Shown here in pieces: positions 1 through 8,152 of a stretch of 64,000 nucleotides of DNA. The DNA comes from Lutibacter sp. (GTDB lineage: Bacteria; Bacteroidota; Bacteroidia; Flavobacteriales; Flavobacteriaceae): NCBI RefSeq assembly GCF_013139515.1, contig NZ_WTAR01000022.1, forward strand, positions 1 through 64,000. The letters run 5' to 3'. The notes beneath the pieces are model-generated. The model worked only from the letters and a program-made list of their open reading frames with translations. It was not told where the DNA came from and did no database searches. Within the stretch, counting starts at the first letter, position 1, and every line of letters begins with the position of its first letter. The position numbers were made by a program, and so were the translations under genes.

Positions 1-1090
1 CTCCAAAATAATAAGCAATATCAACCGAAGACCCCACTGATTTTGTGTAGTACGACATTCCTTTTTGAGCCTCATTCAACGTAAAGAACTCTCCATTTAT
101 ATCAGATAGATTTATTAAAGCATCAACTCCTTTTAGTAACACACCTTCTTTATATTCAAATATATTTAATTCCGGTTTTTTGTTATGTAGAGCTTGGGCA
201 AAAATTAAGAATGGATACATAGCATAACGTTGATAATATGGCCCTTCTGTATAATAACCATCTGGTGAAAATGGTTCATCTAAATTTGCGAAAAAGCCTA
301 CTTTTTGACCTTCTGTTTTAATGAACCCACCATCATTATCTTTCATTCCAACTTTAAGATTGTCAATTTTTAAACCATGTAAAGCTGTTTGTAATAAGTT
401 ATCGTCTTCCATTACCAGTGCAATCATACCTACTGCTACATTACCCCAAGTACTATGGTTATGTACTCTATTAAAAAATTGTGGGTTATCTATAGATATA
501 AAATCTGCAAAAGGTCTAAATAAATTTGTTTCCAACTGTTCTCTTTCATTTTTACTTAGATATTCGTAAATGCAATCATAAGCCTGACTCGTATATACCA
601 ACCAATTTGACTCATTTAAACATTGCCAAAATAATTTACCCCTAGCATACGATCTTGTTTGTGGGTGTAAAGGCAATGTTGGATATAATTTTTCATAAGC
701 AAATAGCATTTCTTTAACATATAAGGCATATTTTTCATTATCTAAAATCTGGTATAAAACACCAGCTTTTTGCATCATCGAATAATTCTTTTTATGACGT
801 TCATGAGTATAACCCCCCGAGAAATCTTTTGGAATTGGCACATCAATTCCAACTAATATTTCAGCATCAATTTCTTCCTTAACTTTCGCTAGCGTTTCAT
901 CAAATAACGGAACATTTCCTAAATTTTCTCTAATGTTCTGAACACCTTTTTGAGTTAAAACAAGTTTTGGGTGATTACTATCATCATTTTTATCTGTATA
1001 CTTAATTGTACTATTTTTACATGAAAACATAGATATTTGTGTAAAAATTAAAATCACAATTAAGAACTTATGTTGAGTTATTTTATACAT
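1..1090 (-). CDS. PL17 oligoalginate lyase lipoprotein (partial, 3' end outside window)
   Basis: The frame is open on the minus strand from an ATG at 1090 to the window edge, about 363 codons; the ORF track omits it because it has no stop here. Residues 1-24 form a lipoprotein signal ending in FSC. The body closely resembles family PL17 exolytic alginate lyases such as Alg17C, which cut alginate oligomers to unsaturated uronate monomers. It keeps the Asn-His pair in FNRVHNHSTWGN and the tyrosine-rich SPDGYYTEGPYYQRYA segment; in characterised PL17 enzymes these supply the catalytic Asn, His and Tyr. The heparinase II/III-like C-terminal beta domain would lie beyond the edge. A promoter and operator-like repeat sit directly upstream. 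The gene probably borders an alginate utilisation locus outside the window (inference). Confidence 0.9.
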   Translation of the reverse strand, partial: MYKITQHKFLIVILIFTQISMFSCKNSTIKYTDKNDDSNHPKLVLTQKGVQNIRENLGNVPLFDETLAKVKEEIDAEILVGIDVPIPKDFSGGYTHERHKKNYSMMQKAGVLYQILDNEKYALYVKEMLFAYEKLYPTLPLHPQTRSYARGKLFWQCLNESNWLVYTSQAYDCIYEYLSKNEREQLETNLFRPFADFISIDNPQFFNRVHNHSTWGNVAVGMIALVMEDDNLLQTALHGLKIDNLKVGMKDNDGGFIKTEGQKVGFFANLDEPFSPDGYYTEGPYYQRYAMYPFLIFAQALHNKKPELNIFEYKEGVLLKGVDALINLSDINGEFFTLNEAQKGMSYYTKSVGSSVDIAYYFG

Positions 1091-1096
1091 ATTAAA

Positions 1097-1121
1097 TTGG
1101 TTAACCAGTTTGGTTTACCAA
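1097..1121. promoter_or_regulatory. Operator-like inverted repeat over the PL17 promoter
   Basis: A 25-bp imperfect palindrome has arms TTGGTTAACCAG and TTGGTTTACCAA, which match at 10 of 12 positions when one is reverse-complemented. Each arm also contains its own TGGTnnACCA palindrome. This TGGT..ACCA form resembles sites of FadR-type GntR regulators, which commonly control alginate loci in Bacteroidetes. It overlaps the -7 box and the expected transcription start of the lyase, a repressor position. No GntR gene is inside the window. Confidence 0.6.
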
Positions 1122-1149
1122 ATATATATATATTTGTGTATTAAACAAA
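1119..1149 (-). promoter_or_regulatory. Bacteroidetes promoter of the PL17 lyase
   Basis: Read on the minus strand, a -33 box TTTG (1149-1146), a 19-bp spacer and a -7 box TATATTTG (1126-1119) fit the Bacteroidetes consensus TTTG-N19-TAnnTTTG exactly. Transcription should begin near 1113, giving a leader of about 22 nt before the ATG at 1090. Confidence 0.7.
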
Positions 1150-1547
1150 AGTTTTTTCAAAAAATAAAATATGCGTAAATTTGCAATTGAAACAAAAGAC
1201 AAACTAAAATAGATTAGCATTCCTAGCATTGCAACTTATTTATTTACTAAAGAAGGGTTTATACAGATTACAAAACGAAAGAGGTACAAATAATCTATAA
1301 TAAATTATCATCATTTAACAAAATGTTAAATGAAATAAAAGGATCAACACAAAATTGAATTATATAGAATGGAAATTTGATTTTTAGCAAAAACTAAGAT
1401 TACATATATTTAATCAATTAATATCCTATTAAAAACAACTAAAATTCAATAACTCAGATACACCTTTCCCCTTCTAACCTACTATAAACAAAGAGAAATT
1501 ACTTATTGTATCGGAAAGTAACTGATTATCAAAATTTTATATATCTT
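1150..1547. other. Gene-poor stretch with decayed coding traces
   Basis: No intact gene is visible. On the plus strand a 41-codon frame from ATG 1171 to TAA 1291-1293 is broken by one TAG at 1210. Its halves (MRKFAIETKDKLK and a Lys/Arg-rich tail) are not recognised. A short coding-like repeat at 1478-1525 recurs near 7952. Together with the Fic remnant next door, this looks like a site of past insertion and decay. Confidence 0.4.
1478..1525 (+). repeat. Dispersed short repeat, copy 1 (degenerate gene tail?)
   Basis: This 48-bp segment is similar to 7952-7999. Read on the plus strand, both copies give peptides sharing NKEKL-IV-ES and end in a stop codon (TGA here, TAA in copy 2). Similarity extends more weakly on both sides, so it may be the surviving 3' end of a once-duplicated gene. 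The source gene was not identified. Confidence 0.35.
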
Positions 1548-1874
1548 TTAACACATAATATTTAAATGTGAAATAAACTCATTATTATGGTTTATATCTT
1601 TAGATAAAGTATGCATTGATGCATTGGGAAGGGTTAGCAATGCTTTTCCAAATGTATTTTCTTTACAATTTACCAAATCACACATATCAGTTAAAGCTTC
1701 TTTAATTTGATATTCATTATCTAAGGATTTATAATTTGTTCTAGAGATACCAACTCTTCGTTTTCTGACATTACGTTCTATTCCAAGATCTTCAATTAAA
1801 AGACTATCAATATCTTCAATTCTAGCTACTATTAAAGGTGGACTTGCAACAAAAAGTCCATAACTTAAATACAT
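1548..1874 (-). pseudogene. Fic-domain protein remnant
   Basis: This 108-codon frame resembles the middle of Bacteroidetes Fic proteins: the segments DLGIERNVRKRRVGIS, TNYKSLDNEYQIKEAL and ENTFGKALL match the part just before the Fic loop. Fic enzymes AMPylate target proteins using an HPF(A)DGN(K/G)R motif, which normally follows KALL within about 20 residues. Here it is absent: the frame continues with unrelated residues and stops, and I could not find the motif in the other minus-strand frames just downstream. The N-terminal region expected before residue 1 is also missing. I read it as a decayed fragment without activity. The family assignment is from memory of the pattern. Confidence 0.55.
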
Positions 1875-1891
1875 TGTAACATATTCATAAA

Positions 1892-1929
1892 AAAGAAACC
1901 TTATAGCTTAACAACTATAAGGTTTCTTT
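1892..1929 (-). terminator. Rho-independent terminator after the LRR lipoprotein
   Basis: A perfect 15-bp stem (AAAGAAACCTTATAG and its complement) with an 8-nt loop is followed by a T run on the minus strand. It lies 70 bp past the stop of the lipoprotein gene. Confidence 0.8.
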
Positions 1930-1998
1930 ATTAAAAAAATTTACTTTTTACAATTAACAATAGTAATGCTTAAGCAACTAAATACGTTTATAAATTAA

Positions 1999-3660
1999 CT
2001 AATAGGAAGGGCAAGTTGTATTATAACTTGCACCTGCATCTTTTATCCATCCAGTATTTGGTGGTGTAAAACCTGCATCAATTTTTATACAAGTTAAGCC
2101 CGTATTGATATCCGCCATAAAATCCCATATGTTGGTATTATTTCCATTTGATATATCTAAACTCGTTAAGTTATTATCAAAACATCTAAGACGGGTTAAT
2201 GCAGTATTATTTGAAACATCTAAACTTGTTAAGTTATTGATAGCACAATACAAAATTGATAATGCTGTATTATTTGATATATCTAAACTTGTTAAGTTAT
2301 TGTCAGAGACACTCAATGTACTTAACGCTGTGTTTTTTGAGATATCTATACTCGTTAAGTTATTCTGATAAACTCTTAACTCTGTTAACAATGTATTATT
2401 TGAAACATCTAAACTTGTTAAACCATTACCATCACACTTCAATCCTGTTAAGTTTGTGTTTTTTGAAATATCAAAACTTGTTAAGTTATTGTTATCACAG
2501 TTAAGCGTTGTTAAATTAACAAAAGCTTCAATGCCTGTTAAATCACTGATGCCTTTATTACGAACATATATACTACCCGAAAAAGCAACCGCTTCTGTAA
2601 GTTGAATTTCACTATCATTATTTGTATTAATCGCAGTATTGGCTACCAATGCTGCTTTAAAATGAGCATCTGGTATATTAACCGAAACTCCTTCTGCAAC
2701 ATCAGTTACTGTAAGAATTACAATACCTGTAACACTAAAACCTCCATCTGATACCGCTACTGAAATAGAATGAGAGGTAGCAGTTTCATAATCCAGGGTT
2801 TTCCCAGGTGCTAAACTTATTTCTCCAGAGTTAGAAATAGTAAACATATCACTATTATTTGCTGCAGTTAAACTAAAGTTCAAGCCATTATTATCTGGGT
2901 CAGTAGCTTCTACTGTACCAATAACACTACTCGCTGCAATATCTTCTGCAGCTGTAAAAGATTGAGTTGTTTCTACAAAAACTGGAGCTTCATTAACATT
3001 TGTTACATTTATAATAACAGGTGTACTTACATTGTTTAAACCATCAAAAGCAGTGATTTGAATATTGTATTGTGTTTTTGTTTCGAAATCTAAATTACTT
3101 GTAGATTTTAAACTGATAGCACCACTATTAGTATCTATTTTAAAAAGACTACTAGAAGAGATAAGAAAATTTAGTGTATCACCATCTGCATCCGTAGCAG
3201 ACATTGTTCCTATAATTGTTGTTTCATTTGCATCTTCTTCAACTGTAAAAGGTCCTGACTGGGTAAATACTGGGCCTTCAGAATTCACATAAACTACATT
3301 AATAGTTACTGTTGCTGAAGCTGTTGATTCCCCATCTGATACCTCAACTGTTATAAGATGACTTGTAGCTGTTTTGTAATCTAAAGAAAATCCAGCTGCA
3401 AGTTTTAAATCACCATTACTTGAAATTTCGAATATTAAAGGAGTCTCGGGTTTGGCTAATTGTACTATACTATAACTGAGCTCTGTACTTTCTGCATCTG
3501 TAGCAGTTACTTTTCCTATAATACTGCTTGATGTTATATCTTCAAGGGCATTAAAAGATTGTGCTTCAATTTCTGGAGCCGTATTTAGCACCTCATCTTT
3601 ACTACATGCAAATATGATTAATAACGATAGCATTGTAATAACTTTAAAATAATTTTTCAT
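1999..3660 (-). CDS. Surface lipoprotein with cadherin-like and leucine-rich repeats
   Basis: The 553-residue product starts with a lipoprotein signal (IIFACS, lipid-accepting Cys19), so it should be anchored in the outer membrane. Residues about 28-330 contain three cadherin-like modules, each with SSIIGTV..TDAD-type and D-Y/F-E-T-A/K-T calcium-site strings. Residues about 375-505 form six 21-residue leucine-rich repeats of pattern LxxLxCxxNNLTSLDISNNT. Such domains mediate protein or carbohydrate contacts at the cell surface; no enzymatic motif is visible, and there is no type IX sorting tail. The gene stands alone between a terminator and a promoter that mirrors that of the LytTR operon, suggesting it is a target of that regulator (inference). 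Confidence 0.85.
   Translation of the reverse strand: MKNYFKVITMLSLLIIFACSKDEVLNTAPEIEAQSFNALEDITSSSIIGKVTATDAESTELSYSIVQLAKPETPLIFEISSNGDLKLAAGFSLDYKTATSHLITVEVSDGESTASATVTINVVYVNSEGPVFTQSGPFTVEEDANETTIIGTMSATDADGDTLNFLISSSSLFKIDTNSGAISLKSTSNLDFETKTQYNIQITAFDGLNNVSTPVIINVTNVNEAPVFVETTQSFTAAEDIAASSVIGTVEATDPDNNGLNFSLTAANNSDMFTISNSGEISLAPGKTLDYETATSHSISVAVSDGGFSVTGIVILTVTDVAEGVSVNIPDAHFKAALVANTAINTNNDSEIQLTEAVAFSGSIYVRNKGISDLTGIEAFVNLTTLNCDNNNLTSFDISKNTNLTGLKCDGNGLTSLDVSNNTLLTELRVYQNNLTSIDISKNTALSTLSVSDNNLTSLDISNNTALSILYCAINNLTSLDVSNNTALTRLRCFDNNLTSLDISNGNNTNIWDFMADINTGLTCIKIDAGFTPPNTGWIKDAGASYNTTCPSY
2149..2526 (-). repeat. Six tandem 63-bp units encoding the leucine-rich repeats
   Basis: Units begin at 2149, 2212, 2275, 2338, 2401 and 2464. 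Each carries a near-identical core (ctaaacttgttaagttatt on the plus strand) that encodes NNLTSLD. The regular period and high identity make unit gain or loss by recombination plausible. The plus-strand ORFs listed here are shadows of the repeat. Confidence 0.85.
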
Positions 3661-3683
3661 TGTTTGTTTTTAATATTCTTCAA

Positions 3684-3748
3684 CAAACATATAACACACT
3701 ACTTGTTATAAAGCAAACCACTTTATGAATAGAAAATTGAGTTTGTGA
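3684..3748 (-). promoter_or_regulatory. Promoter and shared upstream element of the LRR lipoprotein
   Basis: On the minus strand there is a -7 box TATGTTTG (3691-3684) and a -33 TTTG (3717-3714) with a 22-bp spacer. A 27-bp element (3722-3748) lies immediately upstream. It agrees at 23 of 27 positions with 7793-7819, which sits the same way before the promoter of the LytTR response regulator. The longer-than-usual spacer fits a promoter that needs an activator. Confidence 0.55.
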
Positions 3749-3919
3749 ACGGAATAAGTATTCACTAAATAGTATAAAACTCAGTCATTACAACTGAGCA
3801 TTTTTTTAAACTAACTATTAAATTGGGAACTATGATCTAACGGTACTCAATTTTAGCATAGAAATTTCTAGAATAATAGTAATATTATTTGACGATTGGT
3901 TGTTTACTACTAGACTTAT

Positions 3920-4060
3920 TCATGAATTACTAATATCAACTCCTTTTTCAATAGCTCCAATATCTATGTTTCCATTCGTTCGTAAAGTTCCTGTATCAAT
4001 TGCTAGTTTTATGGATGGTAATTGGAGTTTGGAAATAGAAATAAATCTTAATTTTAGAAA
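3920..4060 (-). pseudogene. C-terminal remnant of a beta-helix-type secreted protein
   Basis: On the minus strand, the open frame running into the stop at 3920-3922 reads ...LAIDTGTLRTNGNIDIGAIE... The AIDTG...RxNGxIDIGA(F/I)E pattern is typical of the end of parallel beta-helix secreted proteins, including many polysaccharide lyases. No start or preceding helix coils remain, because the histidine-kinase gene ends at 4064. It is probably a leftover of a lost gene; the fragment is too short for a firm family call. Confidence 0.4.
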
Positions 4061-4063
4061 AAT

Positions 4064-6991
4064 CTAAAACTTTCTTTTAAAAGGCATTGTTACAACTACT
4101 TTGGTGCCTTTAGCTACTTCATTTTCATATAAATCAGTAATACTATAACCAATGTGTTCGTTATATTGCTTTTTAAAAATTTCTAATCTTTTTTCTATTG
4201 CTCCAAGAGCAAACGATTCGTGATGATTTCCTTGACGATTAGAAATTTCAGATGCCTTACACCTTCCAATTCCATTATCAGTAATTACACATTGCAAACT
4301 GTTGTCTATAAAAGTAAATTTAATATTAAGTTCTTTTTCACCTTTTTTATGCAATAAACCATGCACCAAAGCATTTTCAATAAAAGGTTGAATTAATAAG
4401 GACGGAATTTCTAAATTTTCTTTTGAACTAAAAGAAATAGTATACTTAAACTCATCTCCAAAACGAAGATTTTCTAATTGTAAATACACTTTTAAGAAAT
4501 CTAACTCTTTATCTATAGAAATAAAATCTTGACTAGAGTAACTCAACGTGTTTCGTATGAGTTCTGCAAACAACACAATAGAATCATAAGAAGCTTCTGT
4601 ATCTTGTTTTAATACTAAATCTTGTATAGAGTTTAAGGCATTAAAAATAAAGTGCGGATTCATCTGCGATCTTAATGCTGTTAAATTTATATTTATTAAC
4701 TCTTTCTCTAAGGATAACTTTTCTAATAGCGCAATTCGTTCTTTTTCTTTGCTTTTTATTTTTTTAATAAAATACCAAATAGTGCTTCCAAAAATTAATA
4801 TGGAAACACCTAAAATAAACCACCAAGTTTTCCAATATGGTTTATTTATTAAAAACGTAAGTTCAATTATTTTCTTTTTATTATTAGCAGTATTAGTTTG
4901 TACTTGAAACGTATAATTACCTGCCGATAAACTATTGTATTTAACAGCGTTTATACCTAAATCCGTAACTAACCAATTATCATTAAGTCCTTTTAATCGA
5001 TATTTATAGTTCCCTTTTTGGTTATATAAAAAACCATTTACATTAAAACCTATTTTTATTGTATTCTGATTATGGTTCAATTTATAATTAGAGACAATTA
5101 TGGTATCTTTTTCATTAATTTCTAAGTTATTAAAGTAAATTTCTGGGTTTTGTGTTTTAAACGCTTTTTCTTTATCTACTGAAAACAAACCAACGTTAGA
5201 CGAGAAAAACACTTTGTTGTTTAATATTTCTATACCAGAAATGTCATAAGATAAAATACCTTCTCTTTTGGTTAATGTTTTTAATTGATCTGTTGTAACA
5301 TCAAGTACTTGAATACTATTTTCTAAGGAAATCCATAATTCATTTTTGTCTGCTTTAATTTTCCCTATGTAATTAGATGATAAGCCATTTCTTGTTGTAT
5401 AATGATGTATAACACTATCATTTTTAATTCCAAAAACACCATTTTTAAAAGTTGATACCCAGATAACACCATTAGCTGTTTCAGACATTGAGTTACCGTA
5501 AATAGATTTTCCCTCAAATTGAATTTTTTTTGGGTTCCAAATACTATCATATTTAACTAGGTCATCTACATATGCGACATAAACATCATTTTTAGTTTTA
5601 TTATAATGTGATGCATATGTCCTTTTTCCATTAGAAATAAAAATTTCATCATTATTAATATTAGCATTTTCTAGTTTTATTACCGAACTATAACTCGTAA
5701 GAAGTAGGTCATTATTTTTCAGTAATGTTATACTTTTAGCAGTGTTAAATTTCTTTAACTTATTAATTTTACTTAATTGTTGCCTTTTGTAATTATAGGT
5801 ATAAGATTCTAAATCTTTACTTATAAAAACTATATTTTTTTTTGGGTGATATTTAATTACTGATACTCTATCTTTTGAGGGCAAGACTATGTGCTTTTCT
5901 ATGTTCGTTGCTACATTATAAAACCCTATACTTCCTGATTTAGTTCCAAAAACTAATGTATTATTATCTATTATATCTAAACTGCTTATGTTTTTGTTTT
6001 TTTCTGAAACACTACAAGTTTCAATATTAATATTTGGAATTACATAAACTCCATTGTTTAACGTTGTTAACCAATAGTTATCATCTTTATCTTTTAAAAT
6101 TTTTGTGATATCTCTACCTTTTAAAATTCGTTTCTTTAAACGAAAATTATTTGATGTAAATTCATACACCCAAACTCCAGAGTTTGTGCCTATCCAAATT
6201 TCATTTTCATTTTCATTTTCAAATAAGGTATAAATTCGTTCTTTAGCTAAAGCTTCAAATCCTTTTATTTTGTTGATTTTTTCTTCTGAAATATTAAATT
6301 GAAAAAATATATTTATGCCACTTCTTTTCTCTTTTAAGAAAAAAGAGGAGCCTACCTTAAATATTTTAATTTTACCTTGAGATACAGAACGTCCGTTTTT
6401 ATTTCTAAATAATAAGTTTGACGTCAATAATTTTTTAATATTATTTTCTGGAGTTATATTTAGTATAGAACCTGCATTTGATACATAAATCGTGTTATTT
6501 AATTTATATGGAACTCCAAATGATTGTTTGTTATTAAAACATTGTTCTATAATTTTTGTATTTAAATCTATTTTATAAATATGCCTTGAAGATACTACCC
6601 ATAGATATTTCCTTTTAATTATAAACTCTGCTAACTCTCCTTTTAATAATTTATTTAAATCTGTAAATAAGTGTAATTTTCCGTTATCTGTATAAAAAAA
6701 TTGACCTGAAATATTATTACACCAAATACGTCCTAAACTATCTTGTTTAGCTCCAAAAACAGATAACCCGCGTTGTTCTTCATTGCTATAATTCTTAAAT
6801 GTTTTACCATCATATCTAAAGAGTCCTTTAGCTGCAGATAACCAAATAAAACCTTTGTCATCTTCCATGACACCATAAAATTCTTTATCAGGTAATCCAT
6901 TTCTTTCTAAAATATGTATAGATACAGGCTCTTGTGCTTGTATTAAAAGTGAAGTACAAAAAATGAAAAATAAAAACAGTTTTTTTTTCAT
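4064..6991 (-). CDS. Propeller-type sensor histidine kinase (LytS-like kinase domain)
   Basis: The 975-residue protein begins with a cleavable signal ending ...LLIQAQ, followed by about 600 residues of two-component-regulator propeller repeats (recurrent IW(I/L)GT/S, GLF/GVW strings). A Y_Y_Y-type domain (YKYRLKGLNDNW) follows, then one membrane helix near 713-735, then a His_kinase domain. The phosphorylated His is about residue 780 in MNPHFIFNALNSIQ, the N box is FIENALVHG and the G box DNGIG. The sensor half should be periplasmic; such propellers resemble those of hybrid sensors for polysaccharide fragments, but the ligand is unknown. It lies 10 bp after its response-regulator gene in one operon, and unlike hybrid systems the receiver is a separate protein. 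Confidence 0.93.
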   Translation of the reverse strand: MKKKLFLFFIFCTSLLIQAQEPVSIHILERNGLPDKEFYGVMEDDKGFIWLSAAKGLFRYDGKTFKNYSNEEQRGLSVFGAKQDSLGRIWCNNISGQFFYTDNGKLHLFTDLNKLLKGELAEFIIKRKYLWVVSSRHIYKIDLNTKIIEQCFNNKQSFGVPYKLNNTIYVSNAGSILNITPENNIKKLLTSNLLFRNKNGRSVSQGKIKIFKVGSSFFLKEKRSGINIFFQFNISEEKINKIKGFEALAKERIYTLFENENENEIWIGTNSGVWVYEFTSNNFRLKKRILKGRDITKILKDKDDNYWLTTLNNGVYVIPNINIETCSVSEKNKNISSLDIIDNNTLVFGTKSGSIGFYNVATNIEKHIVLPSKDRVSVIKYHPKKNIVFISKDLESYTYNYKRQQLSKINKLKKFNTAKSITLLKNNDLLLTSYSSVIKLENANINNDEIFISNGKRTYASHYNKTKNDVYVAYVDDLVKYDSIWNPKKIQFEGKSIYGNSMSETANGVIWVSTFKNGVFGIKNDSVIHHYTTRNGLSSNYIGKIKADKNELWISLENSIQVLDVTTDQLKTLTKREGILSYDISGIEILNNKVFFSSNVGLFSVDKEKAFKTQNPEIYFNNLEINEKDTIIVSNYKLNHNQNTIKIGFNVNGFLYNQKGNYKYRLKGLNDNWLVTDLGINAVKYNSLSAGNYTFQVQTNTANNKKKIIELTFLINKPYWKTWWFILGVSILIFGSTIWYFIKKIKSKEKERIALLEKLSLEKELININLTALRSQMNPHFIFNALNSIQDLVLKQDTEASYDSIVLFAELIRNTLSYSSQDFISIDKELDFLKVYLQLENLRFGDEFKYTISFSSKENLEIPSLLIQPFIENALVHGLLHKKGEKELNIKFTFIDNSLQCVITDNGIGRCKASEISNRQGNHHESFALGAIEKRLEIFKKQYNEHIGYSITDLYENEVAKGTKVVVTMPFKRKF

Positions 6992-7001
6992 TATATTTTT
7001 T

Positions 7002-7751
7002 TTAAAATTTAATTATTCTCTCAAAATCATCAACTCTTGCTCTCGATATTTTAGCTTTTAAAACCCCATTAACAAGAGTAATGGTTAATGCTGTTTTATT
7101 TAAAAATTCTATATGTGATAAATTAACTATCCACGCTCTATGAGAACGAAAAAAAGAAGTTTCTTTTGGCAATACATTTTCAAAGTACTTTAAATTTTTA
7201 CTAGTTGTAATCCTCTTGTTACCTTTTAAGTGTATTGTACTATATGCTCCATCAGCTTCTACTGCAATAATGTCTTCTAAATTAACAATTCTTCTATTAC
7301 CTATCTCTGGAAGTACTATTTTTTTATAATTCTTATCTTTTATAGATTTTAACAAAGTTTGGTAATCAACTAATGCTAATTGTTTATTTAATTTATCTTC
7401 TAATTTTTGTAATGTTAGAGTTAATTTTTTTCTATCAATAGGTTTTACTAAATAATCAATGGCATTTAACTCAAAAGCTTTGATTGCATATTGATCATAA
7501 GCTGTCACAAAAATAATTTCAAACTCAATCTTATCGAAGAATTTTATAATTTCATAACCCGCGTAATTAGGCATCTGTACATCTAAAAAAACTACGTTTG
7601 GTTTTATTTTTTTAATTTGCTTAACTCCTTCTTCTAAATTATTACAAGTCGCAATAATTTCTATATTAGAAGAACTTCTTTCCAATAAATTGGTCAGTAC
7701 ATTTCTTGCACTTTGTTCATCGTCAATAAGTATTGCTTTAATATTAGTCAT
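7002..7751 (-). CDS. LytTR-family response regulator
   Basis: The 249-residue protein has an N-terminal receiver domain (acidic pair in LIDDEQSARN, phospho-acceptor Asp57 in VVFLDVQMP, Lys in YLVKPID) and a C-terminal LytTR DNA-binding domain from about residue 145 (IVNLEDIIAVEADGAYSTIHL, FFRSHRAWIVNLSHI). LytTR domains bind short direct repeats upstream of promoters. It is the first gene of the operon with the propeller kinase, its likely partner. The 27-bp element before its own promoter also precedes the LRR lipoprotein, which suggests autoregulation and control of that gene. Confidence 0.93.
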   Translation of the reverse strand: MTNIKAILIDDEQSARNVLTNLLERSSSNIEIIATCNNLEEGVKQIKKIKPNVVFLDVQMPNYAGYEIIKFFDKIEFEIIFVTAYDQYAIKAFELNAIDYLVKPIDRKKLTLTLQKLEDKLNKQLALVDYQTLLKSIKDKNYKKIVLPEIGNRRIVNLEDIIAVEADGAYSTIHLKGNKRITTSKNLKYFENVLPKETSFFRSHRAWIVNLSHIEFLNKTALTITLVNGVLKAKISRARVDDFERIIKF

Positions 7752-7756
7752 GAAAA

Positions 7757-7819
7757 CAAAGGTAACAATAGATTCTTACTTACTGCAAAGAGTTTATGAA
7801 TGGTAAATTGGGTTTGTAA
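7757..7819 (-). promoter_or_regulatory. Promoter and shared upstream element of the LytTR/kinase operon
   Basis: The minus-strand -7 box TACCTTTG (7764-7757) and -33 TTTG (7789-7786) are separated by 21 bp. The -7 box is only 5 bp from the ATG, so the mRNA would be nearly leaderless. The 27-bp element at 7793-7819 lies 3 bp beyond the -33 box and matches 3722-3748 at 23 of 27 positions. Confidence 0.5.
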
Positions 7820-7951
7820 GTTATAACACAAATATCTAAGAAGACATTCTTCTTAATAAGAAAACTAAGTTGAATATATTCATTTTATTTGATAAGATCA
7901 AACAAAAGAAAGAAAAACACTACACTTAGAATTCACATAACCTCTCGGCAA

Positions 7952-7999
7952 CACCCGTTAAATAAAGAAAAGTTACATATTGTATTGGAAAGTGATTAA
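7952..7999 (+). repeat. Dispersed short repeat, copy 2
   Basis: Counterpart of 1478-1525. The plus-strand reading is HPLNKEKLHIVLESD followed by TAA. Conservation of the reading frame and of the stop position suggests both are remains of the 3' end of one gene family rather than a structural repeat. Confidence 0.35.
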
Positions 8000-8013
8000 T
8001 TATTTAAAACATT

Positions 8014-8152
8014 TTAATAACAACTCTTATTTTCATGAATTGGCGGGAAAGGTTCAGTACCAAAAGAACAGTACACACAGCAATCACTATCTTTAGTTTT
8101 TAAAACTGTTTTACAATTTTTGAATTCATAAAAAAAATATAATATTTTTCAT
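8014..8152 (-). pseudogene. Frameshifted Cys-rich small protein
   Basis: The minus-strand frame ending at 8014-8016 encodes a peptide with motif DCCVYCSFGTEPFPP and a terminal KSCY, a compact Cys-rich pattern seen in small Bacteroidetes proteins. It has no start codon in frame. An ATG at 8152-8150 lies in another frame and would join it if the run of eight T residues (8137-8130 on this strand) were one base shorter, giving about 45 residues. This is either a recent homopolymer frameshift, a sequencing error, or slippage. The function is unknown; clustered Cys suggests metal binding (inference). Confidence 0.45.

Noticed and set aside
1171-1293. Short plus-strand frame MRKFAIETKDKLK...ITKRKRYK
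   Set aside because: It is broken by an in-frame TAG at 1210 and neither half matches a family I know, so I list it only as part of the gene-poor stretch.
2105-2504. Plus-strand ORFs of 82-87 codons over the LRR gene
   Set aside because: They are shadows of the 63-bp tandem repeat that encodes the LRRs on the minus strand; their repetitive peptides follow from the repeat period.
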